A model generated the notes under the pieces. That model was not told the DNA's origin, did not search any database, and saw nothing but the letters and a program-made list of their open reading frames with translations. From SW132 sp038150125 (GTDB lineage Bacteria > Bacteroidota > Rhodothermia > Balneolales > Balneolaceae), in the NCBI RefSeq assembly GCF_038150125.1, contig NZ_JBBVMF010000008.1:62001-126000 (forward strand): a stretch of 64,000 nucleotides of DNA, read 5' to 3'. Position numbers and translations under genes: made by a program. Below are positions 26,401-33,054 of this stretch, in pieces. Position 1 is the first letter of the stretch, and the number at the start of each line of letters is the position of its first letter.

Positions 26401-26861
26401 TTCAGCAATCGGAATCTTTAAACAGGAACAGCCGGTTCGATTCCAGAAATTACAGTATCCGAGGATTTGAGGTGCGGCCGGGAGTCAGCCTGTTTTTAAG
26501 TAGATCTGCCCAGGTAGAATGGCGCACAGGATATACATTTAAAAGGAGTGATTCAGAAGCTGGAAAAGCCACAGCAAGAACACTTTTAGTTGAAAACAGA
26601 GCTCAGCTTTTTCTTTTTAACCGCGTACAAAATCGGTTCAGGCTTCAGTTACGAAACACAAAAATTTCCGGCAATGCTGCGGGTCAGGCGGAGTATGAGC
26701 TCACAGAAGGCATTGGGAGAGGAACTAATATTGTCTGGAGCCTGAATAGTGATTACCGTGCTTCTTCGCTTTTGCGTATATCTTTGCAGTACAATGGACG
26801 CACAACATCGGAGAGTGAAATAATTCAAACATTACGTTTGGTAGTTAGTGCTGTCTTCTAA
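23415..26861 (+). CDS. giant outer-membrane beta-barrel protein, unknown function
   Basis: 1148 residues counted from the first standard start codon (TTG 23415). In frame before it, bases 23361-23414 encode LKVSHITLFLLFLSVWTLT, a good Sec signal core completed by CRPAYSQ, so translation probably starts upstream at a non-standard codon such as ATT 23361. The N-terminal part includes GSLTRGFTVGNRQDLALDSG, DDISIQASLTDRSTPIQPDG, FDRVFIELNAPVGQLQLGDV and GSEQVYVNGSRVNRG, a pattern I associate with large uncharacterised FCB outer-membrane proteins. The rest is rich in alternating beta strands and ends in a C-terminal phenylalanine (LRLVVSAVF), as expected for a barrel. It is monocistronic. Function is unknown. 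Confidence 0.75.
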   Translation: MTCRPAYSQTDTLQTEQVELTSPDTTLFLGFLMDEESLHIYRGDNVMNKEWWHFDEPTGNLTIDIPMDRFDEWQTITVSYPLPAFTIDRIIRRREFTDVPDSVLNDTSDSETVTREIRTGDDLFGESNLDQSGSLTRGFTVGNRQDLALDSGLRLDLNGQITDDISIQASLTDRSTPIQPDGATQNIREFDRVFIELNAPVGQLQLGDVDISYNESRFARINRRVQGAAGDADTPYGRFGGGASVSRGQFRTQSFDGLEGLQGPYRLDGAENEAFIIVIAGSEQVYVNGSRVNRGAENEYIIDYGLGEITFTNNLVVTDETRIVVEFQYITQNFTRTLFTARGREEELFDGKMSIGATYIREADNKNPNTQLNLSDEDIERLRQLGDNVDDLFVSGADSIGFRDDADFTLYAKVDTTLNGETFEIFKSLPGNRRSVYRVRFTNIGEGEGAYRRVGAAVNGLLYEWVGPGAGRYEPVVRLQAPVSHQMLSLNSRLDLNQYVSLQAEWAISEFDPNRFSTIGNSDNTDMALNGVLEVSEVESGIGTLQAGAEQTYIGQKFEFFDRPREIEFDRRWNIVRAVDSDEEELQTTGFINLSGDSGSEISINGGRLSRNQFKGYRGEINTILQEQTLPGITTRTTYVESRDGRLEQEGSWIRHRGDAARTFNIGDVELIPGINWDTEKRMQRSFADSLLPQSIRFYEVNPGLEMSIGDLTLNGGIGYRTNQRPLNNELTDESISRSQRFGMEYRPSAKFTTSNRIQFRQKQTNEKFLNETLVPDSKGVLMSSISSYDMIDGDLNGELFYETGTERRALLQETYIEVGPELGQYIWVDLNGDDVQQLDEFFPEVTPNEGTYIRQFVPSDDLQAVIDVTFRVRNEIMLGKLIGNVSGMEASPLKFLIWNSLFEINETSLEQNLSKVYFLNPSVMRDEQSSINGRRTIRQRLSWRTDNRNTELSAAFNETKSLTQRAVGVQSGSNRVILAEGEHQVTQPLRFLASIQQSESLNRNSRFDSRNYSIRGFEVRPGVSLFLSRSAQVEWRTGYTFKRSDSEAGKATARTLLVENRAQLFLFNRVQNRFRLQLRNTKISGNAAGQAEYELTEGIGRGTNIVWSLNSDYRASSLLRISLQYNGRTTSESEIIQTLRLVVSAVF

Positions 26862-27153
26862 TATATTTAACAAGAAAGTTTTAGTTTGATTCAGCGGTTT
26901 GTTACCACCAATTTATTGCAACAATATTTTATAGGCCCAGGCCCGTAAAAAGTTAAATACGTAGGCCGGAAAACACTGAATATTTTACAAATTGAAGCAA
27001 TCAAATAAAGAATTATAAAATATGAAGCAAAATTTTAGTCATTCTCTTGTAATATTGTTAAAACACTAACTACGTTTTGACATTTACTATCAAATGATCT
27101 ATCATTTTGCTTTAAATTAAGCCCATAACCAAAACATAACGCGGAGTAACCTT

Positions 27154-27903
27154 ATGACTTCATTTTTAGCTCAGTCTGTTCTACAAATGGGAGCGGATTT
27201 CGGATATTTTTTCCTCCAGGCAGGAACTGATGCTGGCTTTTTTAACGTACTAGTAGAAAAATTCAATGAAGGGGAAGCTTGGATGTGGCCGGTACTCGTA
27301 GCTCTGATATTAGGGCTGGCAATCTTCCTTGAAAGAGTTATTACTCTCAATCTTGCCGATATTAACACAAGAAAATTTATCCTCGACGTACAGCAAGCCT
27401 TGCAGGACGGTGGAATTCCCGCTGCTCAGGATTTATGTGCCCAAACGAGAGGACCTATCGCTTCTGTATTTCAGGCAGGCCTCATGAGAGCCGACGAAGG
27501 CGTAGAAGCCGCTGAAAAAGCGATTACTACATATGGATCCATCGAAATGAGCTTCCTGGAGCGCGGCCTTGTTTGGCTGGCACTGTTTATTGCTATTGCT
27601 CCGCTTCTCGGATTCCTTGGTACTGTTGTTGGTATGATTGAGGCGTTTGATGCTATTGAAGCAGCTGCTGATATTTCCCCAAGTCTTGTAGCGCGAGGTA
27701 TTAAAATTGCGCTTCTGACCACTGCCGCCGGGCTTCTGGCCGGTATTATTCTGCAGGTTGGATACAATTACTGCGTATCTAAGATTGACCGTATTATTGC
27801 GGAAATGGAAGAAAGTTCTATCACGCTTATCGATTCTATCATTTTAATGAAAGAAGGAAAGCAAATTGTTCCTGAAGAAGGTTCAGACGAGACCCAGGCA
27901 TAA
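27154..27903 (+). CDS. exbB: MotA/TolQ/ExbB proton channel family protein
   Basis: 249 residues. A first membrane helix near residues 44-62 (MWPVLVALILGLAIFLERVI), a cytoplasmic domain, then LVWLALFIAIAPLLGFLGTV with VGMIEAF (G-L-L-G-T-V-x-G-M-I) and SLVARGIKIALLTTAAGLLA are diagnostic for ExbB/TolQ. It forms the pentameric inner-membrane channel that drives TonB with the proton gradient. It heads a cluster of exbB, a small membrane protein and two exbD genes. It probably energises TonB receptors such as the one at 33055..35949. No tonB gene is seen in this cluster. An A/T-rich upstream region of 292 bp carries no gene. Confidence 0.92.
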   Translation: MTSFLAQSVLQMGADFGYFFLQAGTDAGFFNVLVEKFNEGEAWMWPVLVALILGLAIFLERVITLNLADINTRKFILDVQQALQDGGIPAAQDLCAQTRGPIASVFQAGLMRADEGVEAAEKAITTYGSIEMSFLERGLVWLALFIAIAPLLGFLGTVVGMIEAFDAIEAAADISPSLVARGIKIALLTTAAGLLAGIILQVGYNYCVSKIDRIIAEMEESSITLIDSIILMKEGKQIVPEEGSDETQA

Positions 27904-27953
27904 TGGAGCTCTGGCGTCATTTAACCATTAACCTTTTAATAACAGGATAAATT

Positions 27954-28223
27954 ATGATTGAAAGTATTTCAATAGGCTTAGGAATGGGTATCATAGTGAT
28001 TGCAGCCATTTTGGCCTTGATCTTTGGTATCAGGAATATCACATATGGCAAGTCCGACTTAAAACGGGTGTTGGCAATGGCTGTTCCATTCGTCATATTT
28101 GGAATTGCTTATGCAATCACCGGAGCGATTGACCAATCCGGTATGATTACATTATTGACACTGATGAGCCTTATGGTTCTGGGAATAGTTATCTCAAGCG
28201 CAAGAAGAACATTTAATATTTAA
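27954..28223 (+). CDS. small three-helix membrane protein within the exb cluster
   Basis: 89 residues consisting almost entirely of three hydrophobic helices (about 7-26, 37-58, 63-82) with short basic connectors (RNITYGKSDLKR, SSARRTFNI). It lies 50 bp after exbB and 4 bp before the first exbD, so it is co-expressed with the TonB energising system. Not recognised as a named family. Its position suggests an accessory to the ExbBD complex, but this is inference from context alone. Confidence 0.75.
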   Translation: MIESISIGLGMGIIVIAAILALIFGIRNITYGKSDLKRVLAMAVPFVIFGIAYAITGAIDQSGMITLLTLMSLMVLGIVISSARRTFNI

Positions 28224-28227
28224 TTCT

Positions 28228-28773
28228 ATGCTTGATAAAAAAAAGAAAAAAGAAGAACCGGAAATTAATGGGTCATCACTGGCTGATATCGCGTTTCTAC
28301 TGCTGATATTCTTCCTAGTGGTGACGACCATTAATGTAGATGCCGGTATCGGGTTGGTTTTACCACCCATTCCGGATGAAACAACTCCGCCGCCCCCAGT
28401 GCGAGACCGTAACCTTCTGAACATACTTGTAGATGCTCAGGGACGTGTATTGATGGATGGTGAAATTGCTGTTATCTCGGAAGTTCGTGATCGGGTTAAA
28501 GAGTTTGTAGATAATCCAAACAACAGCCAGGATTTGTCAGAATCTCCTGATGATGCTGTTGTGTCTATAAAAACTGACCGGCGAACGCCCTATAACGTTT
28601 ACATCAACATGCTTGATGAGGTGATGGGCGCTTATGCTGAACTACGAAACCAAGCATCTCAATCCAGGTTTGGTGTGCCTTACGAATCCCTGGAAGATGA
28701 TAGCGTTGAGCAGGATGAGATTAACGAACTCTATCCAAAACGAATTTCAATCGCAGAACCGGATGAGGGATAA
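28228..28773 (+). CDS. exbD: ExbD/TolR family biopolymer transport protein (first copy)
   Basis: 181 residues. The short cytoplasmic basic N-terminus is followed by SSLADIAFLLLIFFLVVTTI, the single membrane helix with the essential Asp of ExbD/TolR. The periplasmic domain contains a Pro-rich linker (PPIPDETTPPPPVRDRNLLN), the ILVDAQGRVLMDG strand pair and VVSIKTDRRTPYNVYINMLD with the conserved periplasmic fold. The C-terminal ~45 residues are longer than usual. It pairs with the second exbD at 28777..29223. Confidence 0.92.
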   Translation: MLDKKKKKEEPEINGSSLADIAFLLLIFFLVVTTINVDAGIGLVLPPIPDETTPPPPVRDRNLLNILVDAQGRVLMDGEIAVISEVRDRVKEFVDNPNNSQDLSESPDDAVVSIKTDRRTPYNVYINMLDEVMGAYAELRNQASQSRFGVPYESLEDDSVEQDEINELYPKRISIAEPDEG

Positions 28774-28776
28774 CTT

Positions 28777-29223
28777 ATGAGTAAATTCAAAAAGAAACAG
28801 GCCGAAACGAAGCAGGCCGTGCCCACATCAGCAATGCCTGATGTTGTATTTATGCTTCTGATTTTCTTTATGGTTACCACCGTTTTGAGAGAAGTTGAAC
28901 TCCAGGTTCAGATCGAATACGCTCAAGCGGAAAACATTGAGAAAATTGAACAAAAAAGACTTGTGAGCTATATATATATTGGCCCGCAGCGACTTGGTAA
29001 TAACAGACTTGGTGAAACCAAAGTCCAAATTGATGATACCCTTGTTGACGATATGGGAGCCATCCGTAATATCATGTATGATAAAATTATGGAAGAACCC
29101 CGGCTGATTGTCTCACTGAGGGTAGACCAAGACTCGGAGTTTGGGATAATTACCGATGTGCAGCAGGAGCTCAGACACGCAGGAACCTTGCGTGTTAACT
29201 ACTCCACGCTTCGGGAGATATAG
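28777..29223 (+). CDS. exbD: ExbD/TolR family biopolymer transport protein (second copy)
   Basis: 148 residues. The helix TSAMPDVVFMLLIFFMVTTV carries the essential Asp. The periplasmic part has VDQDSEFGIITDVQQELRHA and LRVNYSTLRE, matching the ExbD end. It begins 3 bp after the first exbD. Two divergent exbD genes beside one exbB are usual in Bacteroidota-like genomes. A terminator follows at 29302-29338. Confidence 0.92.
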   Translation: MSKFKKKQAETKQAVPTSAMPDVVFMLLIFFMVTTVLREVELQVQIEYAQAENIEKIEQKRLVSYIYIGPQRLGNNRLGETKVQIDDTLVDDMGAIRNIMYDKIMEEPRLIVSLRVDQDSEFGIITDVQQELRHAGTLRVNYSTLREI

Positions 29224-29301
29224 CTCAAACTAGATTAAACTTTTTAAAATAGGTATCTCATATATTTGCTGTAGTGAGATACATGTTTTTAACCATTGTT
29301 T

Positions 29302-29338
29302 AAAAGGCGTCTACACTTTTGTGTACATGCCTTTTTTT
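29302..29338 (+). terminator. Rho-independent terminator after the exb cluster
   Basis: AAAAGGC (29302-29308) and TACAC (29312-29316) pair with GTGTA (29321-29325) and GCCTTTT, with a small internal mismatch, followed by a run of T residues 29332-29338. It stands between the second exbD and thiL. Confidence 0.78.
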
Positions 29339-29353
29339 ATTTAAAGATAGATT

Positions 29354-30388
29354 ATGGCAAAAGATGAGTTTCAGTCAATCCACGAATACGGCCTTCCGTC
29401 GTTTAAAGATGACATCGCAGAATTCACAGGAGTTCAGCGCGAAGAAGTAGAAACAGGAATCGGAGATGATTCTTCAGTGATGCGCGCAGGCGATGATCTG
29501 AGCGTGGTAACTTCATCGGAGATATTCCTGGAGGGTGTACATTTTGATTTGACATACACGCCTTTTCATCATCTGGGATATAAGTTGGTAACGGCAGCGG
29601 TTAGTGACATCTATGCGATGAATATTGATCCCGTTCACCTTCATCTAAACATAGCTGCTCCAAATAAATATTCAGTACAGATGCTGACAAATCTGTACGA
29701 AGGGATCGACGCCGCGTGCAACGATTATAATATTCAGCTTGCAGGCAGTGATATTACCGCATCACACCAAATACTGGTGCTTTCTGCTACAGCAACGGGA
29801 TTGGGAAACAAAGAACAAGTAGTCAGGCAGTCAGGCGCAAAGCAAGACCATATTATCTGCGTAACAGGTGATCTTGGCGCAGCTATTGCCGGGCTTCGTG
29901 TGTTGCTCAGAGAAAAGGGTGCCTGGAAGGAGAGCGGCCAGGATCATTTTCAGCCCGATCTGGGTGATTATGAATATGTGGTTCAGCGTCAGCTGGTTCC
30001 AAAAGCCAGGTTGGATCTGTTAAAAGGATTTGCAAAGGCAGGAATAATTCCATCAAGTATGACAGATATTACGGGTGGAGTTGTGAATGACCTTCAGCGT
30101 ATTGGAAAACAGTCGGAATCAGGAATCGAAATTTATAGCCCTGCTATTCCAATATCCTACGAGGTGCGGAATGTAGCCGATGAAATGCAGGAAGACGTTG
30201 ACAAATACGCGTTTTACGGCGGAGAAGACTTCGAAATGGCGTTCACCATCCGGGAGGAGGAAGTTGAGAAATTAAAAGCTGATTTTGATGATTTTTCGGT
30301 CATCGGCAAAATGGTGGAGAAAGAAAAACAGTTCATTATCAATACCGGGGAAGACAGAACAATTAAGTTTGATCTTTTTGAAACATAA
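29354..30388 (+). CDS. thiL: thiamine-monophosphate kinase
   Basis: 344 residues, normal for ThiL. The enzyme phosphorylates thiamine phosphate to thiamine diphosphate with ATP. Motifs seen: VETGIGDDSSVM (G-I-G-D-D, metal and ATP binding), SEIFLEGVHFDLTYTPFHHL (the E-x-x-x-E-G-V-H-F segment), LVTAAVSDIYAMNIDP (A-x-S-D-I-x-A-M), LAGSDITAS, TDITGGVVNDLQRIG and YGGEDFEMAFTI (G-G-E-D-F-E). It is monocistronic, with a terminator just upstream. The product would feed, among others, the TPP-dependent 2-oxoglutarate dehydrogenase at 42071..45760. Confidence 0.95.
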   Translation: MAKDEFQSIHEYGLPSFKDDIAEFTGVQREEVETGIGDDSSVMRAGDDLSVVTSSEIFLEGVHFDLTYTPFHHLGYKLVTAAVSDIYAMNIDPVHLHLNIAAPNKYSVQMLTNLYEGIDAACNDYNIQLAGSDITASHQILVLSATATGLGNKEQVVRQSGAKQDHIICVTGDLGAAIAGLRVLLREKGAWKESGQDHFQPDLGDYEYVVQRQLVPKARLDLLKGFAKAGIIPSSMTDITGGVVNDLQRIGKQSESGIEIYSPAIPISYEVRNVADEMQEDVDKYAFYGGEDFEMAFTIREEEVEKLKADFDDFSVIGKMVEKEKQFIINTGEDRTIKFDLFET

Positions 30389-30571
30389 ATGTTCAACAAA
30401 GCCGTTACTGATTTACGATGAAAGAATAAATGAAACCGATTGCCCTCTAATACGTTTAGAAAACGTCTTTTCTAACTTGTGTAAAATTTCTATCACAGTC
30501 TTATTGAAAATGCACAACTCATTCGAAAAAACCGTATATTCAAGGCTGTTTTTGATACCAAAAGATATTAA

Positions 30572-32749
30572 ATGACTAAAAAACAAACACCCAAGAATTC
30601 TCCCCGTCAGGGCTCAGATAAAACCAAAAAAAAGAAAGGACCACGATTTCCAATCTGGATTTATGTTGTTCTTTTTTTAGTTCTCATCGGATTTAATTTT
30701 CTCGTTGCACCCGGAGACAGCTCTGAACGCATTAAATACAGCGTATTCCTCGAATATGTAGAACAAGGCTATGTCGATGAGGTTGTTATTACCAATAACA
30801 CCCGCATTCGCGGCGAATACTCTGAAAAAGCCATTAGTGAAGGTATAGTTGAGCAGCCCACCGAAGATGACAATCAATGGCTCTCGTCACAATCCGGAGC
30901 TCCCAGTTTTTCAACTACCATGCTTGAAGGCGATGAAATTCGCGCACTGTTTGATGAAAATGACGTGGTGTACGATGTACGTATAGAAGAGGATTGGTGG
31001 AGCGGAATACTTATCTGGCTGATACCGATCGCTCTCATTATTGCATTCTGGGTATTTATATTTAAGCGAATGAACCCCGGCCAGCAAGTATTGAACATAG
31101 GGAAGAACAAAGCTTCTCTGTATGACAAGCAGACTGAAAGCAAGGTGTCATTCGAAGACGTTGCCGGACTTGAAGAAGCTAAAGCAGAAGTTGAAGAGGT
31201 TGTGGAGTTTTTGAAAACGCCCAAGAAATTTACAAACCTGGGCGGTAGTCTTCCAAAAGGTGTACTGCTTGTTGGCCCTCCCGGTACAGGTAAAACTCTG
31301 CTTGCAAAAGCCACAGCCGGTGAGGCGGATGTTCCGTTTTTCTCTTTGAGTGGATCTGATTTTGTGGAAATGTTTGTTGGGGTGGGTGCTGCCCGTGTCC
31401 GTGACTTATTCAAACAGGCAAAAGAGAAAGCTCCCTGTATTGTATTTATTGATGAAATTGATTCCATCGGCCGTACCCGTGGTGGCGGCATGCAGATGAG
31501 CTCTAATGATGAGCGTGAAAATACGTTGAATCAGCTGCTGAGCGAAATGGATGGGTTTAACTCTGACAATGGCGTCATTATAATGGCGGCAACGAACAGA
31601 CCGGATGTACTGGATTCCGCGCTTCTGCGACCCGGCCGGTTTGATCGGCAGATTCTGATTGATAAACCAGATCTGAAAGGGCGAATTGAAGTACTGGAAG
31701 TTCATGTTAAAAAACTGAAACTCTCCGACAATATAGATCTGAAAGTTCTGGCATCTCAAACTCCCGGATTCGCTGGTGCTGAACTCGCCAACTTGTGTAA
31801 TGAAGCAGCTCTTTTGGCTGCACGCCGGGATAAGAAATCGGTGGAAATGGTCGATTTCCAGGATGCAATTGAACGGGTTGTTGCCGGTCTTGAGAAGAAA
31901 AACAAGCTCATTAATCCGGACGAAAGAAAAATTGTAGCATATCACGAAGCAGGCCATGCAATTGTTGGGTGGTATCTCGAGCATACCGATACAGTGCTGA
32001 AGGTGAGTATTGTACCACGTGGATTGGCAGCTCTCGGTTATACACTGCAAACGCCGCTGGAAGACAGGTTCTTGATGACCACGGAAGAGCTAAACGATAA
32101 AATTTGTGCACTTCTTGGAGGACGTGTAGCTGAAGAGATCATATTTGGCCGGATTTCAACAGGTGCTCAAAACGACCTTGAACGTATTACAACCATGGCA
32201 TTTGCAATGGTGGCGGAATACGGCATGAGTAAAGAGCTGGGCTACCTCTCATTGAAGGATTCGCAAAATCCCAACAACAGTTACGGGTTCAATAAAAAGT
32301 ATTCCGAACAAACGGCCCAGCGAATTGACCAGGCTATTCAGGATATCATCAAAGAAAACTACCAGAAAACGCTTGATCTCCTAAACGAGCACAGAGACAA
32401 ACTTGAAAAAATGGCCAAAACACTTCTCGAAAAAGAAGTGATTAACCACCATGATATAAGGGAACTTCTCGGTGACCGGCCAAGTGGAAACTATCCGGAA
32501 GGAATTTTTGAAAGTAATGGTAAATCTGAAGATACCATCAAAAAGAGTTCAGCCAAAAATGGCAACTCGGAAGAGGTAACAGAGGAAAAAGAAACTAAAA
32601 AGAAAAGTGAAGGCAACCAGATGAATTTGATTCCTGATGAATCGGATGAACCAAATGCATCCAAAGAATCGTCAGAGAAAAAATCTGATGACGATGATGA
32701 TTCAGAATCGGAAAGCCAGGAATCAGTGTCTGAGGATACCAAGAAGTAG
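30572..32749 (+). CDS. ftsH: ATP-dependent zinc metalloprotease FtsH
   Basis: 725 residues. A basic N-terminus leads to membrane helix 1 (about 27-46), a periplasmic domain to about 143, and helix 2 (about 144-165). The AAA domain has Walker A GPPGTGKT (235-242), Walker B CIVFIDEID, and the second region of homology RPDVLDSALLRPGRFD. The peptidase domain carries YHEAGHA with the zinc-binding HExxH. The protease degrades unassembled membrane proteins and short-lived regulators. Unusually, the C-terminus is a long low-complexity tail (about 670-725) of Ser, Glu, Asp and Lys. Terminator at 32811-32843. Confidence 0.97.
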   Translation: MTKKQTPKNSPRQGSDKTKKKKGPRFPIWIYVVLFLVLIGFNFLVAPGDSSERIKYSVFLEYVEQGYVDEVVITNNTRIRGEYSEKAISEGIVEQPTEDDNQWLSSQSGAPSFSTTMLEGDEIRALFDENDVVYDVRIEEDWWSGILIWLIPIALIIAFWVFIFKRMNPGQQVLNIGKNKASLYDKQTESKVSFEDVAGLEEAKAEVEEVVEFLKTPKKFTNLGGSLPKGVLLVGPPGTGKTLLAKATAGEADVPFFSLSGSDFVEMFVGVGAARVRDLFKQAKEKAPCIVFIDEIDSIGRTRGGGMQMSSNDERENTLNQLLSEMDGFNSDNGVIIMAATNRPDVLDSALLRPGRFDRQILIDKPDLKGRIEVLEVHVKKLKLSDNIDLKVLASQTPGFAGAELANLCNEAALLAARRDKKSVEMVDFQDAIERVVAGLEKKNKLINPDERKIVAYHEAGHAIVGWYLEHTDTVLKVSIVPRGLAALGYTLQTPLEDRFLMTTEELNDKICALLGGRVAEEIIFGRISTGAQNDLERITTMAFAMVAEYGMSKELGYLSLKDSQNPNNSYGFNKKYSEQTAQRIDQAIQDIIKENYQKTLDLLNEHRDKLEKMAKTLLEKEVINHHDIRELLGDRPSGNYPEGIFESNGKSEDTIKKSSAKNGNSEEVTEEKETKKKSEGNQMNLIPDESDEPNASKESSEKKSDDDDDSESESQESVSEDTKK

Positions 32750-32810
32750 TCAACTGTCTGAATAGCAGTTAATTAATTCATTCACATCCTTGTAGAACTA
32801 ATTAGATTAT

Positions 32811-32843
32811 AAAAAGCTGTACCCGTCAGGGTGCGGCTTTTTT
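32811..32843 (+). terminator. Rho-independent terminator after ftsH
   Basis: AAAAAGC...TACCC pairs with GGGTG...GCTTTTT around a GTCA loop, with a short mismatch inside the stem, and ends in a T-run (32838-32843). It lies 62 bp after the ftsH stop. Confidence 0.85.
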
Positions 32844-33054
32844 AGTTTATACCATCAAATCATACAGGAAATTTACACCCGAATTTCTTTTTTATAATGT
32901 TTTAAGATGTTAAAAAACATATACTTAAAACTTGTTAACATTGGGTTAACATTATAGAAACAATCTGATAATATACAGGAAACAGTATTGCAACATTGCC
33001 AATGTAGTTTAGAGTCCAGCACACAAAATAAGGACAAACTAAACCACAAGGACA

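Noticed and set aside
26862..27153. Candidate promoter TTTTG-N20-TATCATTTTG before exbB.
   Set aside because: The downstream box does not match TAnnTTTG without shifting; too weak to list as a feature.
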